The translations under genes were made by a program, and so were the position numbers. A DNA stretch of 64,000 bases, from the NCBI RefSeq assembly GCF_014168815.1, contig NZ_AP021972.1, positions 4,092,001 through 4,156,000 on the forward strand. Reading direction: 5' to 3'. The notes under the pieces are model-generated. The model searched no databases. It saw only the letters and a program-made list of their open reading frames with translations, and had not been told where the DNA came from. Positions 38,699 to 48,505 of the stretch are shown here, piece after piece. The DNA comes from Klebsiella sp. WP3-W18-ESBL-02 (GTDB lineage Bacteria > Pseudomonadota > Gammaproteobacteria > Enterobacterales > Enterobacteriaceae). Numbering within the stretch: position 1 is the stretch's first letter; each line of letters begins with the position of its first letter.

Positions 38699-39843
38699 CG
38701 TGCTAACTCCAGCACCGCGTCTGCCGCCTGTTCGTCCGCGTTGCAGCGAATTTGCAGATGCAGTTCACGGAACGTATCGTGCATCGCGTGGCTGGTTTTG
38801 CCGTTGGCCAGCAGCGGCTGTAGCGCTTCGGCTAACAGCGTTGGCTGACACTCATCCTGCAGCAGTTCTTTAACCAGCTCACGCCCCGCCAGCAGGTTAG
38901 GCAGCGAGACATAGTCGGTCTTCACCAGCCGTTTAGCCAGCCAGAAGGTGAACGGTTTCATCCGATAGCCCACCACCATCGGGCATTTTGCCAGCATGCA
39001 TTCAAGCGCCGCCGTGCCAGAGGCCAGCAGCGCCGCATCGCTGGCGATCATCGCCTCACGCGCCATGCCGTCGAGCATGCGCACCGCGAGATCGGGGGCC
39101 ACTTCCGCTTTGATTCGCTCAAACTGTTCGCGACGCTTCGCGTTAACCAACGGTACGACGACTTCAAGGTCGGGATACTGCTGACGCAGCAGCTGCGCGG
39201 TCTTTAAGAAATCTGCGCTGAGCATCTCCACTTCGGCACCGCGACTACCCGGCAGCATGGCCAGACAGTGAACGTCGTGGGCGATCCCCAGCGTATCCCG
39301 CGCGGCATTTTTATCCGGATCCAGCGGCATGGCGTCGGCCATGGTGTGGCCGATAAAGCGGCACGGGACGTTAAATTTGTCGTAAAACGCTTTTTCAAAA
39401 GGCAGAAATGCGAGCACCAGATCGGTGGCTCTGCCAATTTTGAAGACGCGTTTCTGGCGCCAGGCCCATACGGACGGGCTGACGTAGTGGATCGTTTTGA
39501 TCCCCTGCTTCTTGAGGTTACCTTCAAGCGTGATGTTGAAATCGGGGGCATCAATGCCGACAAAGACGTCGGGCTTGAGGTCGGTAAAGCGCTGAGTCAG
39601 ATCGGCACGAATGTGCAGCAAACGACGCAGTCGCCCCAGCACTTCGACGATACCCATCACCGCCAGCTCTTCCATTTCGTACCAGGCTTCACAGCCTTCG
39701 GCCTGCATACGCGGACCGGCCACGCCGACAAAGCGCGCGTCAGGAACGCGCGCTTTGAGGGCGCGAATGAGGCCTGCACCAAGAATATCGCCGGAGGTTT
39801 CTCCGGCGACCAGGGCAATCGTCAGGGGACGCTGTTCAGTCAT
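38695..39843 (-). CDS. lpxB: lipid-A-disaccharide synthase LpxB
   Basis: GT-B glycosyltransferase joining UDP-2,3-diacylglucosamine and lipid X. 382 residues. Family markers are AGETSGDILGAGLI near 14-27, GIDAPDFN near 96 and the C-terminal nucleotide region with SGTAALECMLAKCPMVVGYR near 274. The start overlaps the lpxA stop by one base (TAATG), and the end overlaps rnhB. Confidence 0.96.
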   Translation of the reverse strand: MTEQRPLTIALVAGETSGDILGAGLIRALKARVPDARFVGVAGPRMQAEGCEAWYEMEELAVMGIVEVLGRLRRLLHIRADLTQRFTDLKPDVFVGIDAPDFNITLEGNLKKQGIKTIHYVSPSVWAWRQKRVFKIGRATDLVLAFLPFEKAFYDKFNVPCRFIGHTMADAMPLDPDKNAARDTLGIAHDVHCLAMLPGSRGAEVEMLSADFLKTAQLLRQQYPDLEVVVPLVNAKRREQFERIKAEVAPDLAVRMLDGMAREAMIASDAALLASGTAALECMLAKCPMVVGYRMKPFTFWLAKRLVKTDYVSLPNLLAGRELVKELLQDECQPTLLAEALQPLLANGKTSHAMHDTFRELHLQIRCNADEQAADAVLELAR

Positions 39844-40631
39844 TAACGAATCAGGCCGCGCGTAGAGCGGGCGAAGAAATCGCTAAACGGCTGAACTTCC
39901 GGGTACTGCTTCGCCAGCTCGGCGATTTCCGGCTTCACTTCGTCCAGCGTTTTACCACTGCGGTACAAGGCTTTATAGGCATTGCGGATCGCGGTGATCG
40001 CTTCGCGGCTGAAGCCACGACGCTTCAGGCCTTCGATGTTGACGCCAAACGGCGTCGCGTGGTTGCCCTGGGCAATAACGTACGGCGGAACGTCCTGAGC
40101 AACGCCAGAACAGCCGCCAACCATCACGTGCGCACCGATAATGCAGAACTGGTGCACCGCGGTCATGCCGCCGATGATCACGAAATCATCCAGCGAAACG
40201 TGGCCCGCGAGGGTGGCGTTATTGGCCAGAATACAGCGATCGCCGACCGTACAATCGTGCGCCACGTGGGCGTTGATCATCAGCAGGTTATCGCTGCCCA
40301 CCTTCGTCAATCCACCGCCCTGTACTGTGCCGCGATGAATGGTGACGCTTTCGCGAATGCGGTTGCGATCGCCAATTTCCACGCGAGTCGGTTCACCAGC
40401 GTATTTCAGATCCTGGTTAACTTCCCCGATAGAAGCGAACTGATAGATCTCGTTATCACGACCAATTTTGGTATGACCGTTAACCACAACGTGAGACTTC
40501 AGTACGGTACCTTCGCCGATTTCGACGTCAGGACCCACAATACAAAACGGGCCAATGTGAACGTTAGCGCCAATAACGGCGCCCTCTTCCACAATGGCGG
40601 TAGGATGGATAAAGGCGGTTTTATCAATCAC
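39843..40631 (-). CDS. lpxA: UDP-N-acetylglucosamine acyltransferase LpxA
   Basis: First step of lipid A synthesis, adding 3-hydroxymyristate from ACP. 262 residues, as in E. coli. Left-handed beta-helix of hexapeptide repeats (for example VIGANVHIGPFCIVG), catalytic His125 in AHVAHDCTVG. C-terminal helices start near 190. It lies 3 bases after fabZ and overlaps lpxB by one base. Confidence 0.97.
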   Translation of the reverse strand: MIDKTAFIHPTAIVEEGAVIGANVHIGPFCIVGPDVEIGEGTVLKSHVVVNGHTKIGRDNEIYQFASIGEVNQDLKYAGEPTRVEIGDRNRIRESVTIHRGTVQGGGLTKVGSDNLLMINAHVAHDCTVGDRCILANNATLAGHVSLDDFVIIGGMTAVHQFCIIGAHVMVGGCSGVAQDVPPYVIAQGNHATPFGVNIEGLKRRGFSREAITAIRNAYKALYRSGKTLDEVKPEIAELAKQYPEVQPFSDFFARSTRGLIR

Positions 40632-40634
40632 AGA

Positions 40635-41090
40635 TTAGGACTCCCGGCTACGCGCACACATCATTGTTGCTTCGCAAACCACTTTACCGTCGACCAGCGC
40701 AACGCCTTTAAAGCGAGTCAGGCCACGGCGGGTTTTCTCGAAGGTGACTTCCATAATCATTTGATCGCCTGGCACGACAGGACGCTTGAAGCGCGCTTCA
40801 TCAATGCCTGCAAAATAGTACAGTTCGCCTGGCTCCAGTTTACCAACGCTTTTAAACGCCAGAATGCCGGTTGCCTGCGCCATCGCTTCCAGAATCAGCA
40901 CGCCCGGTAAAATCGGTTTGCCAGGGAAGTGGCCCTGGAAAAACGGCTCATTTACGGAAACATTTTTCACTGCGCGCAGAAAACGACCTTCTTCAAAATC
41001 CAGCACGCGGTCTACCAGTAAGAACGGGTAACGGTGCGGCAGAAGTTCTAAAATCTCTTCAATGTGCAGAGTATGAGTGTCAGTTGTCAA
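40635..41090 (-). CDS. fabZ: 3-hydroxyacyl-ACP dehydratase FabZ
   Basis: Hot-dog-fold dehydratase of fatty-acid elongation; it competes with LpxA and LpxD for 3-hydroxyacyl-ACP, which fits their shared operon. 151 residues with His54 (FQGHFPGKPILPG) and Glu68 (LILEAMAQ) at the active site. Confidence 0.97.
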   Translation of the reverse strand: MTTDTHTLHIEEILELLPHRYPFLLVDRVLDFEEGRFLRAVKNVSVNEPFFQGHFPGKPILPGVLILEAMAQATGILAFKSVGKLEPGELYYFAGIDEARFKRPVVPGDQMIMEVTFEKTRRGLTRFKGVALVDGKVVCEATMMCARSRES

Positions 41091-41193
41091 AATACTCTTC
41101 CTGTCAAAATATACTAAGGGGCAATAATAACACGGCCTGCCGGATTACAAGAATGCCGACAGGCCGGAAAGTATCATGCGATACGGATGAAAA

Positions 41194-42219
41194 TTAATCT
41201 TGATTATCAAGCTTGCGTTCAACGGCTTTGAGACGCTTGCTCATTTCATCAATATTCATCACCAGTGCGGCCGTTTTGCGCCATGCCTTATTCGGCTGGA
41301 GCGGGATACCGGACGAGTATACGCCAGGCTCGGAAATGGGACGCATAACCATGCCCATACCGGTTACGGTAACCTTATCGCAAATTTCCATATGGCCGTT
41401 AATCACGCTGGCGCCGCCAATCATGCAGTAACGACCAATTTTCAGGCTACCGGCCATAATCACGCCGCCTGCGACCGCGGTATTGTCACCAATCACCACG
41501 TTGTGCGCAATCTGGCACTGGTTATCAATGATAACACCGTTGCCGATCTGCGTGTCGTCAAGCGCGCCGCGGTCGATCGTCGTACAGGCGCCGATCTCCA
41601 CGCGATCGCCAATGATCACGCGGCCAAGCTGCGGGATCTTCACCCAGTTGCCGCGATCGTTGGCATAGCCGAAGCCATCAGAACCGATGACGGTGCTGGA
41701 TTGGATCAGGCAATTCTCGCCGATCTCGACTTCGTGGTAAATGGTCACGTTCGCCCACAGGCGAGAGCCCGCACCAATTTTTGTTTTTTTACCGACGAAA
41801 CACCCCGCCCCAATCACGACGTTATCGCCCAGCACAACGTCTGACTCAATCACCGCGTTCGCGCCGATAGAGACGTTATGACCGAGCGTGGCCGACGGAC
41901 TGACAACCGCGCTCGGGGCGATATCCTGCGCCGGCTGCGGCGTGGTATCTAAAATCTGAGCCATGCGTGCGTAGGTCAGGTAGGGGTTCTTCACTACCAG
42001 CGCAGCGCCTTTGGCAAAAGGCAGTAAATCTTGCGTCAGGACAATCGCCGACGCTTCACAAGCGGACAGGTGTTCACGGTACTTGGGGTTAACCAGGAAC
42101 GTGATATGACCCGCCTTAGCGGATTGCATGGACGCGACAGCGGTGATGACGATATCGCCATCACCGTGTAATTCCGCATCCAACTGCTGAGCTAAGTCAG
42201 CCAGTCGAATTGAAGGCAT
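41194..42219 (-). CDS. lpxD: UDP-3-O-(3-hydroxymyristoyl)glucosamine N-acyltransferase LpxD
   Basis: Third step of lipid A synthesis. 341 residues: N-terminal uridine-binding domain (1-100), long left-handed beta-helix (about 101-300) and a C-terminal helix. Catalytic His239 is in CQIAHNVVIG. Only 3 bases separate it from skp. Confidence 0.97.
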   Translation of the reverse strand: MPSIRLADLAQQLDAELHGDGDIVITAVASMQSAKAGHITFLVNPKYREHLSACEASAIVLTQDLLPFAKGAALVVKNPYLTYARMAQILDTTPQPAQDIAPSAVVSPSATLGHNVSIGANAVIESDVVLGDNVVIGAGCFVGKKTKIGAGSRLWANVTIYHEVEIGENCLIQSSTVIGSDGFGYANDRGNWVKIPQLGRVIIGDRVEIGACTTIDRGALDDTQIGNGVIIDNQCQIAHNVVIGDNTAVAGGVIMAGSLKIGRYCMIGGASVINGHMEICDKVTVTGMGMVMRPISEPGVYSSGIPLQPNKAWRKTAALVMNIDEMSKRLKAVERKLDNQD

Positions 42220-42222
42220 TAC

Positions 42223-42708
42223 TTATTTAACCTGTTTCAGTACATCAGCGGTGATGTCTTTAACATCGCTGCTGTTGAATGCAACGGCGTTAGCGTCAAC
42301 CACCAGGTCGATGCTCTGGCTAGCAGCAACGGATTTCACAGCAGTCTGGATACGAGTAACCAGTTTGCCACGTTCTTCGTTGGTACGACGCTGACGGTCC
42401 TGTTCAAAGGACTGTGCTTTCTGGGAGAAAGTCTGACGCTGGGAAGAGATGTCTTTTTCCAGCTTGGTGCGATCGGCGCCAGCTTTCATAGACTGCAGAC
42501 GCTGCATTTTAGACTGCAGGTCACCTTCCATACGCTGAAGTTCGCCAGCGCGGCCTTTGAATTCGTTTTCCAGGGTGCTGGAAACGCCGGTTTTCTGTGC
42601 AACTTGCTGGAACAGGCTACCCATATTAACAATTGCAATTTTGTCTGCTGCCTGAGCAGATGCGGCCATTGCTAAACCCAGACCTGCTGCGACTAACCAC
42701 TTTTTCAC
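42223..42708 (-). CDS. skp: periplasmic chaperone Skp
   Basis: Trimeric jellyfish-shaped holdase that carries unfolded outer-membrane proteins to the Bam complex. 161 residues from a GTG start with AGGAGT upstream. Signal peptide ending ASAQA near residue 20, then a short beta core and long coiled-coil arms (about 45-115) rich in Lys, Gln and Glu. It lies between bamA and lpxD. Confidence 0.95.
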   Translation of the reverse strand: MKKWLVAAGLGLAMAASAQAADKIAIVNMGSLFQQVAQKTGVSSTLENEFKGRAGELQRMEGDLQSKMQRLQSMKAGADRTKLEKDISSQRQTFSQKAQSFEQDRQRRTNEERGKLVTRIQTAVKSVAASQSIDLVVDANAVAFNSSDVKDITADVLKQVK

Positions 42709-42832
42709 AATAATACTCCTTACCATCCCATACGTACCCGAAGGTACTGTTCTTTTGGTGGCCGAAGCCACCTGACGCTATCGCCTTATGCCAGCAAACT
42801 ACACTGAACCCGCATTCCTTTGCAAAGAGCAA

Positions 42833-45244
42833 TTACCAGGTTTTACCAATGTTAAACTGGAACTGCTCCGATTTGTCTCCATCGTATTTTTTATACGGTT
42901 GGGCGTAGGAGAAGACCAACGGCCCCAATGGCGACATCCATTGTAATGCGATGCCCGCGGACATACGGATATTGCTCGGGTCGCTGTAGTCAGGAACGCC
43001 AGCAGCCTTCATCGTCGCCGTATTCTGCCAGTTGGTATCCCAAACGGTACCCATATCCCAGAAGAACGACGTACGTACCGAGTTCGCGTACTTATCGCTG
43101 ATAAACGGCGTTGGTACGATCAGCTCCAGGCTGGCCACGCCCATGGCGTTACCGCCGACGGCGTCATCAGACTTACAGTAGTCGCCGGACTGATCGCAGT
43201 TATCCAGGCCAGACGCGCCGTAGTAAACCGCTTTCGGGCCGATGGTGTTGGACTGGAAGCCACGCACGGTGCTTGAACCACCGGCATAGAAGTTCTCATA
43301 GAACGGCAGCTCTTTGCCGCCCAGACCGTCACCGTAACCCCACTTGGTACGGCCCAGCACGACCCACTGATGATCGTCATCAATCGGGAAGTAGGACGCC
43401 GTATCCAGCGTAACCTTGTAGAACTCGTTATCGGAGCCCGGGATAGTCACTTTACCGTTCAGGTTGACACGTGAACCGTCCGTCGGGAAGTAGCCGCGGT
43501 CGAGTTTGTTATATGTCCAACCGTAGTTGAAGGTGAAGTCGTTCGCCGAGAAGCCGTTATTATCGCTGGTCGTACCGGCCGTCTGGCCGATGGAGTCCAG
43601 ATAACGCCACATCGCCACCTGCGGTTCCATATTGGACAGGTCGTTGTGGACGTAGCCCAGACCCGCACGCAGTGAGTTGTATTCGTTAATCGGGAAGCCC
43701 AGCGTACCGTCGACACCATAGCTTTTGTTGGTATAGGACGACAGGTCAGCATCATCTGCTTTAAAGTCATTGTAGAAGACGCGACCGCCAAGGCTAACGC
43801 CATCAACCGTAAAGTACGGGTTGGTCACAGAAAGCTCGGTGTAGGTCTGGTAGTCGTTCTTGGTACCGTTGATACCCACAGAGTAACCGGTACCTAACCA
43901 GTTATCCTGCTGAACGCCCGCCTGGAAGCTCACGCCGCTTTCCGTACCGTAGCCGATACCGAAGTTGAAGCTACCGGTGTTACGTTCTTTCACCTTGTAG
44001 ACGACGTCTACCTGGTCCGGGCTACCCGGCACGCGCTGGGTTTCGGTATCGACGGTTTCGAAGAAGCCCAGACGGTTCAGACGGTCTTTACCCTGGTCAA
44101 CCAGGTCGCCGCCGAGCCATGCCCCTTCCATCTGACGCATTTCGCGACGCAGGACGGCATCTTTCGAGGTGTCGTTGCCGACGAAGCGAATGTTACGCAC
44201 GTAGAAACGGTTGCCGGCATCAACGTTGATGTGCAGCTTAACGGTTTTATCCGTGTCGTTGATTTCTGGCTGGGACTGAACGCGCGGGTACGCGTAGCCG
44301 TAGCGACCAAGAAGTTTCTTAATGTTATCTTCCATTTTGGTCACTTTCGCGCCGTTATACAGCTCGCCCGGCTCGATTTTGGTCAGGCTCTCAATTTCCG
44401 CCGAGTGCCCTGCCAGATTCCCGGTCACCTGTACGCCAGACAGTTTGTACTGGTCGCCTTCGGTGATGTTCACGGTGATGTAGATGCCTTTTTTATCCGG
44501 CGTCAGGCTCACCTGAGTGGAATCGATGTTGAAACGGGCGTAGCCGCGATCCAGATAGTAGCTGCGCAGGGTTTCAAGGTCACCCGACAGCTTCTGTTTC
44601 TGATATTTACGATCGCCGACCACGTTCCACCACGGCACTTCATCGCGCAGCTGGAACGTGGAGATCAGATCTTCGGTTTTGAACGCATGGTTACCGACGA
44701 TGTTGATCTGTTGGATCTGGGCGGAAACGCCTTCCTGGAACACCAGCTTCAGATCGACGCGGTTACGCGGCAGCGGAGTGACAACCGCCTTCACGCTCGC
44801 GCTGTACTTACCGACGCTGTAGTAGAAATCTTCCAGCCCTTTCTCGATATCGGAAAGCGTGGTGCGGTCGAGAGATTCACCGACGCGAACGCCAGAGGCT
44901 TCCAGGTTTTGCTTGAGCATGTCATCTTTCACCGACTTATTGCCGGAGAAGGTGATGCTTGCAATCGTTGGACGCTCTTTGACCTGCACCAGCAACACAT
45001 CGCCGTCTCTCAGGACGCGAACATCCTCAAAGTTGCCCGTCGCAAACAGGGCGCGAATGGTGTTACTGATGTCGTCATCAGTGACGGTATCGCCAGGACG
45101 TACTGGCATACTGAGAAGGGCCGCACCAACAGCGACACGCTGCAAGCCTTCGAAATGAATGTCCTTCACCACGAACCCGTCAGCACCGTATACGGTCGCG
45201 CTGCTAAACAGCAGCGACGCTATAAGCAACTTTTTCATCGCCAT
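42833..45244 (-). CDS. bamA: outer-membrane protein assembly factor BamA
   Basis: Central subunit of the Bam complex. 803 residues: signal peptide cut near Tyr19-Gly20, five POTRA domains (about 22-420) and a 16-stranded barrel ending in NIGKTW with the C-terminal aromatic. The conserved loop-6 motif VRGF is at 660-663. The protein is seven residues shorter than in E. coli; the segment after VRGF is about ten residues shorter and the two loop cysteines (683 and 690) are only seven apart. In the same run as rseP, skp and lpxD. Confidence 0.97.
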   Translation of the reverse strand: MAMKKLLIASLLFSSATVYGADGFVVKDIHFEGLQRVAVGAALLSMPVRPGDTVTDDDISNTIRALFATGNFEDVRVLRDGDVLLVQVKERPTIASITFSGNKSVKDDMLKQNLEASGVRVGESLDRTTLSDIEKGLEDFYYSVGKYSASVKAVVTPLPRNRVDLKLVFQEGVSAQIQQINIVGNHAFKTEDLISTFQLRDEVPWWNVVGDRKYQKQKLSGDLETLRSYYLDRGYARFNIDSTQVSLTPDKKGIYITVNITEGDQYKLSGVQVTGNLAGHSAEIESLTKIEPGELYNGAKVTKMEDNIKKLLGRYGYAYPRVQSQPEINDTDKTVKLHINVDAGNRFYVRNIRFVGNDTSKDAVLRREMRQMEGAWLGGDLVDQGKDRLNRLGFFETVDTETQRVPGSPDQVDVVYKVKERNTGSFNFGIGYGTESGVSFQAGVQQDNWLGTGYSVGINGTKNDYQTYTELSVTNPYFTVDGVSLGGRVFYNDFKADDADLSSYTNKSYGVDGTLGFPINEYNSLRAGLGYVHNDLSNMEPQVAMWRYLDSIGQTAGTTSDNNGFSANDFTFNYGWTYNKLDRGYFPTDGSRVNLNGKVTIPGSDNEFYKVTLDTASYFPIDDDHQWVVLGRTKWGYGDGLGGKELPFYENFYAGGSSTVRGFQSNTIGPKAVYYGASGLDNCDQSGDYCKSDDAVGGNAMGVASLELIVPTPFISDKYANSVRTSFFWDMGTVWDTNWQNTATMKAAGVPDYSDPSNIRMSAGIALQWMSPLGPLVFSYAQPYKKYDGDKSEQFQFNIGKTW

Positions 45245-45275
45245 CGTTATTATGCGTTCTTCCTAACTAACTCTC

Positions 45276-46628
45276 TTACAACCGAGAGAAATCATTGAAA
45301 AGTGCAAGCCCCATTAACAACATCAGCAGAACAGAGCCAATGCGATAACTAAAGTCTTGAACTCGCTCGGATACCGGGCCGCCTTTCAGCTTCTCAATCG
45401 CCAAAAACAGCAAATGTCCCCCATCTAATACGGGGAGCGGGAACAGGTTGATTATGCCTAAATTCACGCTGATGAGTGCAAGAAACATCAGGTAGTAAAT
45501 CAGCCCATACTCCGCAGACATCCCAGCCCCCTGGGCGATAGAAATCGGCCCACTGAGGTTGTTCAGTTTGACGTCACCGGTGATCAATTTTCCCAGCATA
45601 CTGACCGTCAGCTTCATCAACTGCCCGGTTTTTTCCGTGGCTTCGACGATGGCGCTGAATGGCCCATACTGGCGCACTGTTTTATATTCCTCAGGCAGCG
45701 GGATAATCTTTGGTACTACCCCTGCAAACCCTTCCGCTTTTCCGCTACCGTGTTTTGTATCTGGTATCAGACTTAAAGACAAGAGACTGCCCTGCCTTTC
45801 GATCTCCAGCTGTAACGCTTTGCCGGGGTTATCACGCACCAGCGTAACAAACGTCATCCATTGCGTCAGCGGCTGACCGTTGACTGTAACGATCCGATCC
45901 CCCGCTTGTAAACCGGCTTTACGCGCCGCAGAGTCAGACTGCACCTCTGCCAGCACCGGTTCAATTTGCGCACCACGCGGACGAATACCGAGCGAGGTCA
46001 CCGGATCTTCTTTATCCGGCTCGAACGCCCAGTGCCGCAGGTTGAGGATTTTATCCTGACGCTGCTCGCTGCCGAAAGGGGCCACGGTGAGAGTGGTGCT
46101 TTCGTCACCAATTTTCGCCACCAGCGCCATGCGCACAGCATCCCAGTCAGGCGTTTCGATACCATCGACGGCTTTTAGTTCCGTGCCTGGTGCAATTTGT
46201 GCTTCCGCCGCGATGGAATTGGCGGTTATTTCACCAACAACCGGACGAATACCAGGGACGCCAATGATAAACACCAGCCAGTAGGCGAAGATAGCGAAGA
46301 GGAAGTTAGCGATGGGGCCGGCGGCGATAACGGCAGCGCGCTGGCCAACCGTTTTATTGTTAAACGCCATGTGGCGCATTTCAGGCACCACCGCATCAAC
46401 GCGCTCGTCGAGCATTTTGACGTAGCCACCCAGCGGAATCAGGGCAACCACAAATTCGGTGCCGCGCTTATCTACGCGACGCCACAGCGCTTTACCAAAA
46501 CCGATAGAAAAGCGTTCTACGCGGATGCCACAGCGCCGAGCAACCCAGAAATGACCAAATTCGTGTACGGTGATCAATACCCCTAACGCGACAATAAACG
46601 CAGCCAGGTTCCAGAGAATGCTCAGCAT
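45276..46628 (-). CDS. rseP: site-2 intramembrane zinc protease RseP
   Basis: Cuts anti-sigma factor RseA inside the membrane to release sigma E, and clears signal-peptide remnants. 450 residues, four membrane segments, zinc motif HEFGH at 22-26, two tandem periplasmic PDZ domains (about 115-310) and the second motif NLFPLPVLDGG near 394-404 supplying the third ligand Asp. It lies 11 bases after cdsA and 31 before bamA. Confidence 0.96.
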   Translation of the reverse strand: MLSILWNLAAFIVALGVLITVHEFGHFWVARRCGIRVERFSIGFGKALWRRVDKRGTEFVVALIPLGGYVKMLDERVDAVVPEMRHMAFNNKTVGQRAAVIAAGPIANFLFAIFAYWLVFIIGVPGIRPVVGEITANSIAAEAQIAPGTELKAVDGIETPDWDAVRMALVAKIGDESTTLTVAPFGSEQRQDKILNLRHWAFEPDKEDPVTSLGIRPRGAQIEPVLAEVQSDSAARKAGLQAGDRIVTVNGQPLTQWMTFVTLVRDNPGKALQLEIERQGSLLSLSLIPDTKHGSGKAEGFAGVVPKIIPLPEEYKTVRQYGPFSAIVEATEKTGQLMKLTVSMLGKLITGDVKLNNLSGPISIAQGAGMSAEYGLIYYLMFLALISVNLGIINLFPLPVLDGGHLLFLAIEKLKGGPVSERVQDFSYRIGSVLLMLLMGLALFNDFSRL

Positions 46629-46639
46629 AAGTCCATCCG

Positions 46640-47497
46640 TTAAATCGTCCTGAAAACCAGCAGCAGCAGACAGGCAAAGACCGGTACCGCCGCCGTCAGG
46701 CTGTCGATTCGGTCAAGGATCCCGCCGTGGCCAGGAATCAAATGACCGCTGTCTTTAATGCCGGCTTCACGTTTGAACATACTTTCGGTGAGATCACCCA
46801 AAACGGAAGCCAGCGCTGCCACGATGGAACAGGTTAACAGTATGGACGGTGCAACGTCCAGATTTGCCCACAGGCCGTAAGCCCAGGAGATAATCGCCGC
46901 CGTGATCAGGCCGCCGATAAACCCCTGCCAGGTTTTGCCCGGCGAAACCTTCGGCGCCAGCTTGTGCTTGCCGAACAGCTTACCAAACATATAGGCTCCG
47001 GAGTCTGCGCCCCAGACCAGGATCATGACATAAAGCAGCCACAGCGCGCCGCTGTAGTGGTTTTCATCATAGTGCCACGCGCGCAGCGCCAGCATTCCCC
47101 AGAAGAACGGTATAATCGTGACGATACCGAAAATCAGCCGCAGAACCTTTGACTGACGCCAGAAGGCGGCGGACGCGGGATAAGAGAGCACCAATACCAG
47201 CGCAATCACCCACCAGACCATCGAGGCCCACAGCGATGTTTCCACCACCGGTTGATGAATATTGTGGTGATATTCCGGAATCATAAAGAGCATCACCGCC
47301 AGCAACAGGCCACATAGCACCGCCAGCCACACGCGTTGAGTGCGCGAGGTGAAACCGCTTAATTGTCCCCATTCCCAGGCCGCCAGCATACAGACAACCA
47401 GCGTCACAATAGCAAAGCCGCCGGGCGGCAGCAGAAACAGGGCTGCAATGACAACCGGTATTAGAATTAATGCAGAAATCAGGCGATACTTCAGCAA
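46640..47497 (-). CDS. cdsA: phosphatidate cytidylyltransferase CdsA
   Basis: Makes CDP-diacylglycerol for all phospholipids. 285 residues with about eight hydrophobic helices and the C-terminal signature spanning ESMFKREAGIKDSGHLIPGH and GGILDRIDS. It sits between uppS and rseP, 12 and 11 bases away. Confidence 0.96.
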   Translation of the reverse strand: MLKYRLISALILIPVVIAALFLLPPGGFAIVTLVVCMLAAWEWGQLSGFTSRTQRVWLAVLCGLLLAVMLFMIPEYHHNIHQPVVETSLWASMVWWVIALVLVLSYPASAAFWRQSKVLRLIFGIVTIIPFFWGMLALRAWHYDENHYSGALWLLYVMILVWGADSGAYMFGKLFGKHKLAPKVSPGKTWQGFIGGLITAAIISWAYGLWANLDVAPSILLTCSIVAALASVLGDLTESMFKREAGIKDSGHLIPGHGGILDRIDSLTAAVPVFACLLLLVFRTI

Positions 47498-47509
47498 AAG
47501 CTACCCCCA

Positions 47510-48268
47510 TCAGGCCTTGTCGCCACCAGGCTCGGTGCCGCCGAAACGACGTTCACGATTGGCAAACGCATGCAGTGCACCCTCAAAGTCTTGTTCATCG
47601 AAATCGGGCCAAAGAACATCTGTAAAGTAAAGTTCAGCATAGGCAATTTGCCAGATAAGAAAGTTACTGATTCGATGCTCTCCCCCGGTCCTAATTACTA
47701 AATCTACGGGAGCCAGTTCATGCATGCAGACCTGCTGATTAAGCAGTTCTTCACTGATTTGATCGGGGCGGAGTTCCCCTTCCTGAACCTGTTCGGCTAA
47801 GCGCTGAACTCCCTGAACAATATCCCATCGGCCACCGTAGTTGGCGGCGATGTTCAATGTTAACCCCGTATTATGTTCCGTCAGCGCTTCCGCTTTCCGA
47901 ATCCGCTCTTGCAGGCGGGAGTTAAAGCGACGGGTATCGCCAATGATCCGCAGCCGAACGTTATGACGGTGCAGACTTTTTACTTCGCTATCCAGCGCCC
48001 AGACGAACAGCTCCATCAGAGCGCTCACCTCTTGTTCGGGGCGATTCCAGTTTTCACTGCTGAACGCGTAAAGCGTGAGTGCTTCAATACCATGATTCGC
48101 GGCATAGGCGACGGCACGACGCACGGATTTCGCCCCGGCTTTGTGCCCAAAGGCTCGGATTTTACCTTGCTTTTTCGCCCAGCGGCCGTTGCCATCCATA
48201 ATGATTGCCACATGACGGCAACCGTGGGCTGGCAGATTCTCACTGGTTGGTTGGTTAGCAGACAACAT
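47510..48268 (-). CDS. uppS: undecaprenyl diphosphate synthase UppS
   Basis: Cis-prenyltransferase producing the C55 lipid carrier for peptidoglycan and O-antigen. 252 residues. Catalytic Asp25 in IIMDGNGRWAKK; the IPP-binding segment VDLVIRTGGEHRISNFLIWQ is near 189-208. First gene of the run that includes cdsA and rseP; uses product of the DXP pathway to which dxr, upstream, belongs. Also named ispU. Confidence 0.96.
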   Translation of the reverse strand: MLSANQPTSENLPAHGCRHVAIIMDGNGRWAKKQGKIRAFGHKAGAKSVRRAVAYAANHGIEALTLYAFSSENWNRPEQEVSALMELFVWALDSEVKSLHRHNVRLRIIGDTRRFNSRLQERIRKAEALTEHNTGLTLNIAANYGGRWDIVQGVQRLAEQVQEGELRPDQISEELLNQQVCMHELAPVDLVIRTGGEHRISNFLIWQIAYAELYFTDVLWPDFDEQDFEGALHAFANRERRFGGTEPGGDKA

Positions 48269-48372
48269 AACGCGTTTTTAATCCATAAAAAGGGATGAGC
48301 GGTACCCCGGAATACAGCTGTACACTTTGTCGCACAGGCGAGCCTGATTGATTTTACGTCTCTTTGTCTCGC

Positions 48373-48397
48373 AAAAAAGCCGTGTTAAATCACGGCT
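48373..48397 (-). terminator. terminator after dxr
   Basis: A 7-bp stem AGCCGTG / CACGGCT with a 6-base loop, followed on the minus strand by T6. It lies in the 237-base gap between dxr and uppS, so uppS likely has its own promoter between this point and 48268. Confidence 0.8.
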
Positions 48398-48505
48398 CTC
48401 TCCGTCGCCCAGCCAAAACGCGCAGCGATCGGGTGGCGCAGACTATATCACTGAAGCCAGATGCTCACAAATGCCATAACGGCATGTATGCTGATTCCGC
48501 TCTCA

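Noticed and set aside
44231..45298. A 355-codon open frame opposite bamA
   Set aside because: Antisense shadow of bamA: low-complexity composition, no ribosome site, no recognisable family.
45276..46628. Search for a sigma E promoter for bamA within the end of rseP
   Set aside because: Such promoters are known in E. coli, but I saw no convincing GGAACTT with a TCnnA partner in the right place near 45250-45400, so none is listed.
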